This document shows positions 54,330-62,386 of a DNA stretch of 64,000 bases, one piece after another. The position numbers were made by a program, and so were the translations under genes. This DNA comes from Nocardioides anomalus (GTDB lineage: Bacteria > Actinomycetota > Actinomycetes > Propionibacteriales > Nocardioidaceae), in NCBI RefSeq assembly GCF_011046535.1, contig NZ_CP049257.1, forward strand, positions 5,056,342-5,120,341. Direction: 5' to 3'. Under the pieces are notes generated by a model. It saw nothing but the letters and a program-made list of their open reading frames with translations. It had not been told where the DNA came from and searched no databases. Every line of letters starts with the position of its first letter. Position 1 is the stretch's first letter.

Positions 54330-54827
54330 TCACAGCACGTGGGTGCCGTACATCTCGCCGAGCGGGTCGGAGATGAGCTCGATGCGGGCGCCGTCGGGGT
54401 CGCGGAAGTACATCGAGACCTCGCTGTGCACCTCGAACGGCACGCCGGCGTCCTCGAGCCGGCCGCGCAGCTCGCCCCAGCGGTCCGGGGCGACGGAGAT
54501 GGCCAGGTGGTGCAGCCCGCCCAGCACCTCGGCGTACGGACCGACGTCGAGGCCGGGGAAGTCGAAGAAGGCCAGCAGGTTGCCGTGGCCGATGTCGAAG
54601 AAGAAGTGCGAGGAGCCGGCGTAGTCGCGGTTCTCGATGAGCTCGGTCAGCGGGAAGCCGAGCACGTCCTGGTAGAACCGCACGGTCCGCTCGACGTCGC
54701 TGCTGATGAGCGCGGTGTGGTGCAGCCCGCGCGCGGTGGACGCCGGCCGGTCGGCGGGCTCCCTCAGGTGCACGGCGCGCAGCCGTGCGCGCTCGGCCTC
54801 GTGGTGGTCGGCTCCGGTCTCGCTCAC
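54330..54827 (-). CDS. VOC-family (glyoxalase/dioxygenase-fold) protein
   Basis: 165 residues. The domain begins at about 36, GLHHTALISSDVERTVRFYQ, with the first metal-ligand histidine. LGGLHHLAISVAP gives the second histidine, and SMYFRDPDGARIELISDP the glutamate, so the usual 2-His-1-Glu site is complete. About 35 charged residues precede the domain. Start GTG 54827 has CACACT 6 bases upstream, a weak -10. A KstR-type palindrome at 54857-54870 lies between it and the divergent hydrolase and may control both. Confidence 0.87.
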   Translation of the reverse strand: MSETGADHHEAERARLRAVHLREPADRPASTARGLHHTALISSDVERTVRFYQDVLGFPLTELIENRDYAGSSHFFFDIGHGNLLAFFDFPGLDVGPYAEVLGGLHHLAISVAPDRWGELRGRLEDAGVPFEVHSEVSMYFRDPDGARIELISDPLGEMYGTHVL

Positions 54828-54856
54828 CCCTGAAGTGTGACGCACGACGAGCGGGG

Positions 54857-54870
54857 TAGAACCTGTTCTA
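54857..54870. promoter_or_regulatory. KstR-type operator between the VOC and hydrolase genes
   Basis: TAGAACCTGTTCTA is a perfect palindrome that matches the 14-base TAGAAC-NN-GTTCTA motif bound by KstR, the TetR-family repressor of sterol/lipid catabolism in mycobacteria. It ends 10 bases before the hydrolase -10 candidate CAGACT (54881-54886), itself 7 bases before ATG 54894. Confidence 0.6.
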
Positions 54871-54893
54871 GTCCTCGTGCCAGACTGCCGACG

Positions 54894-55832
54894 ATGCGCC
54901 TCGCCCGACCGGCCCTGCGCGGCCCGGTGGCCGCGGCCCGGTTCCTGGTCCGGCGGGTGGTCACGCTGCCGCCCGTCGAGACGGTCCCCGTCGGCCGGAT
55001 GCTCGACGTGCCCGGCGGTCGCACGTTCGTGGTCGACGTGGCCGGGCCGACCCCGGACGCGCCATGCGTCGTGCTGCTGCACGCGCTCGGCTGCACGGCC
55101 TACCTCACCTGGTTCGGCGTCCTCGCCGAGCTGTCGCGCACCCACCGCGTCATCGCGCTGGACCAGCGCTGGCACGGCCGGGGCATCAAGAGCGAGCGGT
55201 TCCGGATCGCCGACTGCGCCGACGACGCGGTGGGCGTGCTGGACGCGCTCGGCGTCGCCTCGGCCACCGTGGCCGGCTACTCCCTCGGCGGCGCGGTCGC
55301 CCAGGAGACCTGGCACCGCCACCCCGAGCGGGTGAGCGGGCTCGTGCTGGCCTCGACGGCCCGCCTCTTCCGCGGGCACGCGGGAGAGAGGCTCTTCTTC
55401 CCGGTCATGACCCTGGCGATGCACCTGCTCTCGCGGATCGCGCTGACCCAGGTCGAGCGGCTCGCCGCGGCGCTGCCCGAGCTGCCGTCGGTCGAGCTGA
55501 CCGACGCCACCCGCTGGGGCGCCTCGGAGTTCCGCTCCACCTCCGCCTGGTCGATGCCCGAGGTGCTCAGCGAGCTCGGCCGCTTCAACTCCGCGCCGTG
55601 GACGTCGACCATCGACGTGCCCACCGCCGTGGTCGTCACCGGCCGCGACCAGGCCGTCCCGGCCCGCCGCCAGCGCAGGCTCGCGGCCTCGGTCCCCGGC
55701 GCCACGGTCTTCGACGCCCCCGGCGGCCACGCCTCCGTCGTCCTCGACGCCGAGCGCTGGACGCCGGTGCTCCTCGAGGCCGTCGCGGACGTCACGCGTC
55801 GCGCCCGGGGGCACCGGCGGCTCGCCGGGTAG
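54894..55832 (+). CDS. alpha/beta-fold hydrolase
   Basis: 312 residues. The oxyanion-hole region is VVLLHALGCTAYLTW, the nucleophile elbow GYSLGG places Ser130, VVVTGRDQAVPARRQ contains the acid region, and PGGHASVVLDAERW the catalytic histidine. The first 30 residues are basic and amphipathic (RPALRGPVAAARFLVRRVV) and may bind membrane. ATG 54894 fits the -10 spacing after the KstR-type operator, so regulation with lipid catabolism is likely. Confidence 0.88.
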   Translation: MRLARPALRGPVAAARFLVRRVVTLPPVETVPVGRMLDVPGGRTFVVDVAGPTPDAPCVVLLHALGCTAYLTWFGVLAELSRTHRVIALDQRWHGRGIKSERFRIADCADDAVGVLDALGVASATVAGYSLGGAVAQETWHRHPERVSGLVLASTARLFRGHAGERLFFPVMTLAMHLLSRIALTQVERLAAALPELPSVELTDATRWGASEFRSTSAWSMPEVLSELGRFNSAPWTSTIDVPTAVVVTGRDQAVPARRQRRLAASVPGATVFDAPGGHASVVLDAERWTPVLLEAVADVTRRARGHRRLAG

Positions 55833-55835
55833 TGG

Positions 55836-56783
55836 CTACTGGTCGACCTGGGGTGTCGGCAGTCGGTGGCTCTCGCCGGCGTTGTTGAAGTCGGAGTCCT
55901 TGCGGGCGAACATGTCGTGGCGCTCCTCCGCGCTCAGCGCCTCGACCTGTGCGCGCACGTCGGAGGGGTAGCCGGTGATCTCGGGGACGTCGCCCAGCGG
56001 CACCACGGTGTTGACCAGCCGGTCGGCGTACACGTGGGTCATCGTGAACGACTGGTGGCCGTCCACGCCCGAGATGAAGCGCTCGAGCGGCGCCGGGTCG
56101 GAGGTGTAGCAGGACGCCGACGCCACGCTGACCGGTACGCCGGCGAACGTGCTGTAGGACGAGTAGTGGAAGTGCCCGCCGAGGATCTGGCGCACGTCGG
56201 TGCCCTCGACCACCGCGGCCAGCCGGTGCTGGTCGTGCAGCTCGATGACGGCCGCTGCCTCCATCAGCGGCACCGGGATCGGCGGGTGGTGCATGGCCAG
56301 CACGGTCCCGAGCTCGGCCGGCGTGGCCAGCTGCTCGGCCAGCCAGTCCAGCTGCACGTCGTCGAGCTCGCCGTGGTGCCAGCCGGGCACGCTGGTGTCG
56401 AGGGCGATCACCCGCAGTCCGCGCACGTCGTGCACGCGGTCCTGGAGGCCGTCGTCGTCGGAGTCGAAGAGAGCCCGGGCGTACGCCGCACGCTCGTCGT
56501 GGTTGCCCATGACCCAGACCAGCTGGGCGCCGAGCGCCGCCACGGCCGGCTCGACCACCTCCCGCAGCCGCACGTAGGCCTCGGGCTCCCCGCGGTCGGC
56601 CAGGTCGCCGGTGAAGACCAGGACGTCCGGCTTGCGCTCCAGTCGCGAGAGCCGTTCGAGGGCCAGGCGCAGCCCGGCCTCGGGGTCGACCACGCCGTAC
56701 TGGCGCAGCCCGCCGCCGAGCAGGTGGACATCGCTGAGGTGAGCGATCGTGACGTCGGGTGCGGGGTGCTGGCCGTACTGCAC
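55836..56783 (-). CDS. class III 3',5'-cyclic-nucleotide phosphodiesterase (calcineurin-like)
   Basis: 315 residues with a complete dinuclear metal site: D18 and H20 (HLSDVHL), D60 (FTGDLADRG), N94 and H95 (MGNHDER), H165 (AMHHPPIP), H204 and H206 (GGHFHYSS). This order and length match the CpdA/Rv0805 enzymes, which hydrolyse cAMP. GTG 56783 is supported by TAGAGT 6 bases upstream (leaderless). It ends 3 bases from the convergent hydrolase. It may tune the cAMP signal read by a CRP protein at the nuo promoter. Confidence 0.88.
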   Translation of the reverse strand: MQYGQHPAPDVTIAHLSDVHLLGGGLRQYGVVDPEAGLRLALERLSRLERKPDVLVFTGDLADRGEPEAYVRLREVVEPAVAALGAQLVWVMGNHDERAAYARALFDSDDDGLQDRVHDVRGLRVIALDTSVPGWHHGELDDVQLDWLAEQLATPAELGTVLAMHHPPIPVPLMEAAAVIELHDQHRLAAVVEGTDVRQILGGHFHYSSYSTFAGVPVSVASASCYTSDPAPLERFISGVDGHQSFTMTHVYADRLVNTVVPLGDVPEITGYPSDVRAQVEALSAEERHDMFARKDSDFNNAGESHRLPTPQVDQ

Positions 56784-56789
56784 GCGCAG

Positions 56790-56795
56790 ACTCTA
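56790..56795 (-). promoter_or_regulatory. -10 element for the leaderless phosphodiesterase gene
   Basis: TAGAGT on the minus strand is followed by CTGCGC and then the GTG start at 56783. Confidence 0.55.
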
Positions 56796-56818
56796 GGACC
56801 CGGCCGACACCGCCGCGA

Positions 56819-57292
56819 CTAGGACGTGCGGGCGAGTCGGAAGACCGGGATGAGCCGGTCCGTGCGCTCCTCGTACGTCGCGAAGTTGGGCCAGGTCTCG
56901 AGCATGTGCGCCCAGGCGCGGGCGCGGGCCTCGCCCTCGAGCTCGGTGGCGTGCACGGGGAACCTCTGGCCGCCGTAGCCGACCCTGGCCGCGCCGTCGG
57001 CCGCGCGCAGGTTGTGCACCCACAGCGGCATCGTCGGGCCGCCGAAGTAGGACCCGGCGATGAGGATCGTGTCGCCGTCCGGCACGCACAGCAGCGGGGT
57101 CGACCGCTCCACGCCGCTCTTGCGACCCCGGACGGTGAAGGTGAGGTTGGGCAGCCCGGCGATGTCGAGGACGCTGACCCGGCCGCGGGTCAGCCGCTGC
57201 AGGGTCTTGTCGCTCCACACGATCTGGGGCAGCAGCTTCGGCATCCACGGGAGCGCGCCGATGCGGACGGCGAGGGGAGTCAGCAGACCCAT
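56819..57292 (-). CDS. nitroreductase-family deazaflavin (F420)-dependent oxidoreductase
   Basis: 157 residues, the size of the Ddn family. FTVRGRKSGVERSTPLLCVPDGDTILIAGS (about 52-81) is the F420-binding core with RGRKSG and TPL, and YFGGPTMPLWVHNLRA continues it (P-x-W-xx-NL). DDN relatives reduce quinones, nitro groups or unsaturated lipids using F420H2. ATG 57292 has TAGGAT 6 bases upstream, and a KstR-type palindrome lies 8 bases before that, so repression by a lipid-responsive TetR protein is likely. Confidence 0.88.
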   Translation of the reverse strand: MGLLTPLAVRIGALPWMPKLLPQIVWSDKTLQRLTRGRVSVLDIAGLPNLTFTVRGRKSGVERSTPLLCVPDGDTILIAGSYFGGPTMPLWVHNLRAADGAARVGYGGQRFPVHATELEGEARARAWAHMLETWPNFATYEERTDRLIPVFRLARTS

Positions 57293-57298
57293 GGCCGG

Positions 57299-57326
57299 AT
57301 CCTACCGAGAAGTAGAACAGGTTCTA
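57299..57326 (-). promoter_or_regulatory. leaderless promoter with KstR-type operator for the nitroreductase
   Basis: On the minus strand the palindrome TAGAACAGGTTCTA (57326-57313) is followed after 8 bases by the -10 TAGGAT (57304-57299), then 6 bases and the ATG. The palindrome also contains the TAG stop of the upstream DUF3224-like gene. Confidence 0.6.
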
Positions 57327-57701
57327 GGTGAGGTCGAAGGTGAAGAACGCGCCCTCGTCGTCGTGGCCGATCCGCGCCGTCCCGCTCCACCCGCTCCAGT
57401 CGTCGGTGCCCGTGCCGGGCACGACGTGACCGAACGCGACGTCGGGGTCGGACTCGAGGGCGCCGTGGTGCACCGTGACGCTGCCCGAGCGGCCGTCGTC
57501 GGTGGTGCCGGTGATGTGCTCGGCCGCGAGGTAGCCGCGCTGACCTTCGTCGCCGCTGGCGACGAACAGAGCGACCGAGGTGCCGGCGATGCCGGCGGTG
57601 AACCGCTTCGACAGCCGGGCCGCGCCGACCCAGTCGTCGATCCCCTCGATGCTCCGCTCGTCCCAGCCGTCGACCGCGAACCGGGCGATGAGTGTCGTCA
57701 T
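57324..57701 (-). CDS. DUF3224-like small protein
   Basis: 125 residues with no signal or membrane segment. The pattern is of alternating beta strands: LIARFAVDGWDER, SKRFTAGIAGTSVALFVASG, YLAAEHITGTTDDGRSGSVT and HHGALESDPDVAFGHVVPG, ending in TARIGHDDEGAFFTFDLT. This layout fits the DUF3224 beta-barrel family. ATG 57701 has TACGCT 7 bases upstream, giving a leaderless start. Function unknown. Confidence 0.82.
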   Translation of the reverse strand: MTTLIARFAVDGWDERSIEGIDDWVGAARLSKRFTAGIAGTSVALFVASGDEGQRGYLAAEHITGTTDDGRSGSVTVHHGALESDPDVAFGHVVPGTGTDDWSGWSGTARIGHDDEGAFFTFDLT

Positions 57702-57708
57702 GTCCCGC

Positions 57709-57714
57709 AGCGTA
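57709..57714 (-). promoter_or_regulatory. -10 element for the leaderless DUF3224-like gene
   Basis: TACGCT on the minus strand, then GCGGGAC, then ATG 57701. The arrangement is identical in hexamer and nearly in spacer to the promoter at 2577. Confidence 0.55.
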
Positions 57715-57736
57715 GGGCGCAACACCGACGCCGGCC

Positions 57737-58723
57737 TCAGACCACGGAGGTCGGCCCCGCGTCGTGCAGCTCGGCGCGGAGCGTGGCCACGGCCTGCGCG
57801 ACCGCGGCCCGGGCCGGCGGCATGTCGTGCAGGGAGTTCAGCATGACGAAGTCGTGGATGACGCCCTGGTAGCGCACCGCGACCGTCGGCACCCCGGCCT
57901 GGCGCAGCTTGGCGGCGTACGCCTCGCCCTCGTCGCGCAGCACGTCGGCCTCGCCGGTGATGACCAGCGCCGGCGGCAGGCCGCGGAGCTGCTCGACCGA
58001 GGCGCGCAGCGGGGAGGCGGTGACCTGGGCGCGCTCGTCGGGGTCGGTCGTGTACTGGTCCCAGAACCAGTGCATGCCGGTGCGCGAGAGGAAGTAGCCG
58101 TCGGCGAACTGCTCGTACGACGCGGTGTCGAACGACGCGTCGGTGACGGGGTAGAAGAGCACCTGCTGCACGAAGGAGACCGTGCCGCGGTCCTTGGCCA
58201 TCAGCGTCAGCGCGGCCGACATGTTGCCGCCCACCGAGTCACCGACCACGGCCATCCGCGAGCCGTCGAGCAGGTTGGCGGCGCCCTCGCGGACGACCCA
58301 CTCCGCCACGGCCCACGCCTGCTCGAGCTGGGTCGGGTAGCGGTGCTCGGGCGCGCGGTCGTACTCCGGGAAGACGACGGCCGCGTGGGCGCCGACGGCC
58401 AGGTCGCGGACCAGTCGGTCGTGGGTGTGGGCGTCACCGAACACCCAGCCGGCGCCGTGCACGTAGAGCACGACGGGCAGGGTGCCCGCGGCGTCCGGCG
58501 GCCGCACGATCCGGACCTTGACGCTGCCGGTCGGACCGCCCTCGACGGTCGTCCACTCCTCGTGCACGTCGGGCTTGGTGATCTCCGAGCTCTGCACCTC
58601 GTCCACCGCCTCCCGCCCCTTCTCGGGTCCGAGGTCGTAGAGGTACGGCGGCTCCGCGGTCGCCTCGGCGAAGGCCTGGGCGGCGGGCTCGAGCGGCAGG
58701 CCGTGGGGGTTGGCGGCGGGCAT
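57737..58723 (-). CDS. hormone-sensitive-lipase-type alpha/beta hydrolase
   Basis: 328 residues. YVHGAGWVFGD (88-97) is the HGGG-type oxyanion motif, here HGAG; GDSVGGN places the nucleophile Ser163; the acid lies in TGEADVLRDEG and the histidine in GVIHDFVML. It is cytoplasmic and probably an esterase/lipase or lactonase. ATG 58723 follows CAGGAGGAG. It is divergent from the LAL regulator, with the shared palindrome at 58796-58807 about 43 bases before its probable transcription start. Confidence 0.9.
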   Translation of the reverse strand: MPAANPHGLPLEPAAQAFAEATAEPPYLYDLGPEKGREAVDEVQSSEITKPDVHEEWTTVEGGPTGSVKVRIVRPPDAAGTLPVVLYVHGAGWVFGDAHTHDRLVRDLAVGAHAAVVFPEYDRAPEHRYPTQLEQAWAVAEWVVREGAANLLDGSRMAVVGDSVGGNMSAALTLMAKDRGTVSFVQQVLFYPVTDASFDTASYEQFADGYFLSRTGMHWFWDQYTTDPDERAQVTASPLRASVEQLRGLPPALVITGEADVLRDEGEAYAAKLRQAGVPTVAVRYQGVIHDFVMLNSLHDMPPARAAVAQAVATLRAELHDAGPTSVV

Positions 58724-58764
58724 GGACTCCTCCTGGGGACGCGGTCGGTGGTGACTACGCTGCG

Positions 58765-58807
58765 ACGCTAGGGAGACCCGCCTGCGGGCGGCATCAGTCG
58801 AGTGACT
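58765..58807. promoter_or_regulatory. LAL-regulator operator and promoter of the HSL-type hydrolase
   Basis: AGTC-GAGT-GACT (58796-58807) is a palindrome with 4-base arms. Reading on the minus strand, 25 bases separate it from the -10 TAGCGT (58770-58765). The flank CGAGTCACTCGACTGATGCC recurs upstream of the second hydrolase with only two differences. Confidence 0.55.
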
Positions 58808-58829
58808 CGGATGCGTCCTGGGGAGGGCG

Positions 58830-61586
58830 ATGGCACAGGGCTGGAGCGGGTCGGACCACGGACTGGTCGCCCGCGACGACGAGCTCCGGTCCGTACGCCG
58901 CCACCTCACCTCCGGCGGCCGGGTGCTGACCGTGCTGGGCATGGCCGGCGCCGGCAAGACCGCGCTGCTCACCGCGGCCGCGGCCGGCGCCGCCGCCGAG
59001 GGCTGGCTCGTGCTGCGGCTGCGTGGCCGCGCCACCGAGGCCAAGCTCGGCTTCGCCACCCTGCTCGACCTGCTGGACGCCGCGGACGCGCCGGACCCCG
59101 AGACGGCGGCGCTCGCCGGGTCGGTCCGGGAGCGGGTGCTGGGCGGTGGCACGCCGGACGCGCTGCGGCTGCGCCGCGACGTGCACCAGTGGCTGCTCGC
59201 GCTGGCGCCCGACGAGCTGGTGCTGGTGCTGGTCGACGACGCGCAGTGGGTCGATCCGGCCTCGTGGCTGGTGCTGTCCTTCGTGGCCAACCGGCTGGCG
59301 GACTCGACGGTCTCGGTGCTGCTCGCGTCGCGCACCGACGCGCCCGCGGCCGGGCTCGAGGACCAGCCCGTCCTGCACCTCGCCCCGCTGGTGCCGGCCG
59401 CGGCCGCCGAGCTGCTCGAGCGCGTCGGGCTGGCCACCGACCCGGTGGTGCGCTCCGCGGTCGTGCAGCAGGCCGCCGGCAACCCGCTGGCGCTGCTGGA
59501 GCTGGCCCGGGTCGGGAGCGGCGCCGTGCCCAGCGCGACCAGGGTCCACCCGACCGTGCCCGCCGCGATCGAGGCGGCGTTCGCGGCGGAGCTGCCCGCC
59601 CTGCCCGACGACACCCGGTGGGTGCTGCTGCTCGCTGCCGCCGGCGGCACCGACCTGGCCGTGCTGGCCCGGGCGGTCGGCGACACCGGCGACGTCATGG
59701 CCCTGCTCGAGCCGGCCGAGCGTGCCGACCTGGTCCGGGTGGGCGACGCGCAGGTGTCGTTCCGGCACCCGCTGGTCGAGGCCGCGGTCTACGGCCTGGC
59801 CGGCGCCCGTCAGCGGCGCCGGGCGCACGCGAGGCTCGCCGACCTGTTCCCGGTCGAGGACGACCGGCACGTGTGGCACCTCGCCGCCGCGACCGAGGGG
59901 CCGGACGAGGCCGTCGCGACCGCGCTGCTCGCCAGTGCGGAGCGGATGCGGGACCGCGGCGCCCAGGAGGAGGCCGCCGACGCGGTGGTGCGCGCCGCGG
60001 AGCTGACCGCCGACCCCGACCTGCGCGACGAGCGGATGCTCAACGGGCTCAGCCTGTCCACGGCCGTCGGACACGTGCACCGGCTGTCCGCGCTCGCCGC
60101 CCACTTCCGCCGCCGCTCGACCCACCCGGTCGTCCGCGCCAAGGCCGCGCAGCTGCACGCCTACGTGCTCGCGCAGACCATGCAGCAGGCCTCGGCGCAG
60201 GACATGCTCCAGGTCGCGCTGGAGGAGATGATCAAGGTCGACGACGTGGGCGGGTGGGCCTCGCTCACCACGCTCGCCTCCCTGACCTACCAGACCTGTC
60301 GCCGGCGCGAGGTGCTGGCGCACTGGCTCGAGCGCTACGAGGCGATCACGCCCCACGACTTCGACGACCAGCCGCTGAACGCCGCGGCGCGGCTGTGGAT
60401 CATCGCCGCCCTCGACCCGGTGGCGCCGCCGGCGGAGGTGCGGCAGCGGCTCCGCACCGCACCGGACCTGCCGTCCGGAGCGCCGGCGCACCTCGCCGCC
60501 CCCTACGAGATGCTCCTCGGCGCGACCGCGTGGGTGCTCGACGACCCGGGCACGGCCCTGCAGCGGCTGGGCCGGTCCGGCGACCTGATGCGGCTCAGCG
60601 GGGCCGTCCAGCAGCTCCCGCAGAACGTGATGACGCTCGGCCAGGTGCAGTTCGACACCGGCCGCTACGACGACGCGGACCGCTCCGGGCGCCAGCTCGT
60701 GGACCTCAGCGAGGCCTACGGGCTGCCGTACTACCGAGCGGCCGGTCGCGAGCTGCGGGCCCGCGTGGCGGCGGTGCGCGGCGAGCCGGACGCGGTCGCG
60801 ACGCTGGACGCGCTGCTCACGGGCACCGAGCCCGGTCAGTCGGTCTCGCTGGAGGCCAACCTGCTCGCCGGTCGCGCCCTCGCGCTGAGCGCGCAGCGCG
60901 AGCACGAGGCGGCCTACCAGCAGTGGCGCGGCCTGTTCGACGCGGACGGCACGCCGCTGCACCCCCACGTCTCCCTCCGCAGTCTCGGCGAGCTGGCGGC
61001 CGCGGCGGACCGGGTCGACCGGCTCGACGACGTCGTCGCGATCGTCCGGGGCGCCGAGGGACAGCTGACCGATCTCCCCGGCCAGCGGCTGACGCGCGTG
61101 CTGGCCCGGGCCAAGGCGCACCTGGCCGGGGACGCCGCCGGCCCGCTCTACGAGCGGGCGGTGCACGAGGGCGGTGCCGCGGACTTCCCCTTCGAGCGGG
61201 CCGGCGCCCAGCTCGAGTACGGCGGCTGGCTGCGCCGGCAGCGCCGCGCCACCGACGCGCGCGACCACCTCCGCTCGGCCCACCAGACGTTCACCAGGAT
61301 CGGCGCGACGGCGTGGGCCGCGATGGCCGAGGCCGAGCTGCGAGCGGCCGGGGTCCGCGCCGACGGCGACCACCACGCCGCGCGCTGGGCCGCGCTGACC
61401 GCGCAGGAGCGCGAGATCGTGCGCCTCGCCGCGACCGGGCTGAGCAACAAGGAGATCGGGCAGGCGCTGTTCTTGTCGCCGCGGACCGTGGGCGCGCACC
61501 TCTACCACGCGTTCCCGAAGCTCGGCGTGACCGCCCGCAGCCAGCTGCGCGACGTCGTCGACGGCGGATCTGAGTCACGCGACTGA
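58830..61586 (+). CDS. large ATP-binding LuxR-family regulator (LAL)
   Basis: 918 residues. An N-terminal AAA-type ATPase has Walker A GMAGAGKT (37-44) and Walker B region LVLVLVDDAQWVD. The middle 500 residues are helical TPR-like repeats. The C-terminal LuxR helix-turn-helix is LTAQEREIVRLAATGLSNKE followed by IGQALFLSPRTVGAHLYHAF. LAL proteins are usually activators that bind small ligands, as MalT does. ATG 58830 follows GGGGAGG. It sits between two alpha/beta hydrolases, each preceded by the same palindrome; the second copy overlaps its own stop codon. Confidence 0.92.
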   Translation: MAQGWSGSDHGLVARDDELRSVRRHLTSGGRVLTVLGMAGAGKTALLTAAAAGAAAEGWLVLRLRGRATEAKLGFATLLDLLDAADAPDPETAALAGSVRERVLGGGTPDALRLRRDVHQWLLALAPDELVLVLVDDAQWVDPASWLVLSFVANRLADSTVSVLLASRTDAPAAGLEDQPVLHLAPLVPAAAAELLERVGLATDPVVRSAVVQQAAGNPLALLELARVGSGAVPSATRVHPTVPAAIEAAFAAELPALPDDTRWVLLLAAAGGTDLAVLARAVGDTGDVMALLEPAERADLVRVGDAQVSFRHPLVEAAVYGLAGARQRRRAHARLADLFPVEDDRHVWHLAAATEGPDEAVATALLASAERMRDRGAQEEAADAVVRAAELTADPDLRDERMLNGLSLSTAVGHVHRLSALAAHFRRRSTHPVVRAKAAQLHAYVLAQTMQQASAQDMLQVALEEMIKVDDVGGWASLTTLASLTYQTCRRREVLAHWLERYEAITPHDFDDQPLNAAARLWIIAALDPVAPPAEVRQRLRTAPDLPSGAPAHLAAPYEMLLGATAWVLDDPGTALQRLGRSGDLMRLSGAVQQLPQNVMTLGQVQFDTGRYDDADRSGRQLVDLSEAYGLPYYRAAGRELRARVAAVRGEPDAVATLDALLTGTEPGQSVSLEANLLAGRALALSAQREHEAAYQQWRGLFDADGTPLHPHVSLRSLGELAAAADRVDRLDDVVAIVRGAEGQLTDLPGQRLTRVLARAKAHLAGDAAGPLYERAVHEGGAADFPFERAGAQLEYGGWLRRQRRATDARDHLRSAHQTFTRIGATAWAAMAEAELRAAGVRADGDHHAARWAALTAQEREIVRLAATGLSNKEIGQALFLSPRTVGAHLYHAFPKLGVTARSQLRDVVDGGSESRD

Positions 61587-61614
61587 TGCCCTCGAGGGGA
61601 CCGCTCCCCAGGAT
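61573..61614 (+). promoter_or_regulatory. LAL-regulator operator and promoter of the second hydrolase
   Basis: AGTC-ACGC-GACT (61573-61584) overlaps the LAL stop codon. After 24 bases comes CAGGAT (61609-61614), a -10 candidate, and then six bases to a GTG at 61621. The operator centre is 42.5 bases before that position, the classical distance for LuxR-type activators. Confidence 0.55.
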
Positions 61615-61653
61615 CGGGGCGTGCCGCCCGGCACACCTCCCGAAGGAGCACCC

Positions 61654-62376
61654 ATGTCCGACACCCCCACCGTGGTCCTGGTCCACGGAGCGTTCGCCGA
61701 CGCCGCCAGCTTCGCCCGCGTCGTACCCCTCCTGCTCGACGACGGCATCGCGGTGCGCGTGCCGGCCGTCCCGAACCGCAGCCTGTCCGGCGACGCGGCG
61801 TACATCGCCTCCGTGGTCCGCCAGATCGACGGACCGGTCCTGCTGGTCGGCCACTCCTACGGCGGCGCGGTGATCACCGTGGCCGGCGCCGAGGCGAACG
61901 TCGCCGGGCTCGTCTACCTGGCCGGCTACGCGCTCGACGAGGGCGAGAGCCTCGGTGAGCTGCAGGGCCGCTTCCCCGACTCGCCGCTGGCCCAGGCGCT
62001 GGTCTACACCCAGTTCCCGGTCGAGGGCTCCGACGAGCCCGGCACCGACGTGTCGGTCGACGTGGAGAAGCTGCCCGAGATCTTCGCCGCCGACGTCGAG
62101 CCCGAGCTGGCCCGGGTCCTCGCCGTCTCGCAGCGGCCGCTGGCCGGCGCGGCGTTCGGCGAGCCCGCGAGCACCGCGGCCTGGAAGACCAAGCCGGCCT
62201 GGGGGATCGTCTCCTCCTCCGACCGGACCATCAACCCCGACGTGGAGCGGTTCGGCTACGAGCGGGCCGGCATGACCGTGACGGAGATCGACTCCTCCCA
62301 CCTCGTGATGCTCTCGCACCCGCAGGAGGTCGCCGACGTGATCCGCACGGCCCTGGCCTCCGTCGTCCAGGCCTAG
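61654..62376 (+). CDS. alpha/beta-fold hydrolase (esterase type)
   Basis: 240 residues. VVLVHGAFADAASF (7-20) is the oxyanion strand, VGHSYGG gives the nucleophile Ser68, SSSDRTINPD the acid and DSSHLVMLSHPQ the histidine. The family includes small esterases and salicylate-methylesterase-like enzymes. ATG 61654 follows GAAGGAG; an in-frame GTG at 61621, at the predicted transcription start, would add 11 residues. It lies directly downstream of the LAL regulator with its own operator. Confidence 0.9.
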   Translation: MSDTPTVVLVHGAFADAASFARVVPLLLDDGIAVRVPAVPNRSLSGDAAYIASVVRQIDGPVLLVGHSYGGAVITVAGAEANVAGLVYLAGYALDEGESLGELQGRFPDSPLAQALVYTQFPVEGSDEPGTDVSVDVEKLPEIFAADVEPELARVLAVSQRPLAGAAFGEPASTAAWKTKPAWGIVSSSDRTINPDVERFGYERAGMTVTEIDSSHLVMLSHPQEVADVIRTALASVVQA

Positions 62377-62386
62377 GCAAGAACAC

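Noticed and set aside
58794..61508. An open frame of about 900 codons antisense to the LAL regulator gene
   Set aside because: It is rich in Arg, Gly, Val and His with no fold pattern. In DNA of this GC content antisense frames stay open by chance, and the sense frame has clear ATPase and LuxR motifs.
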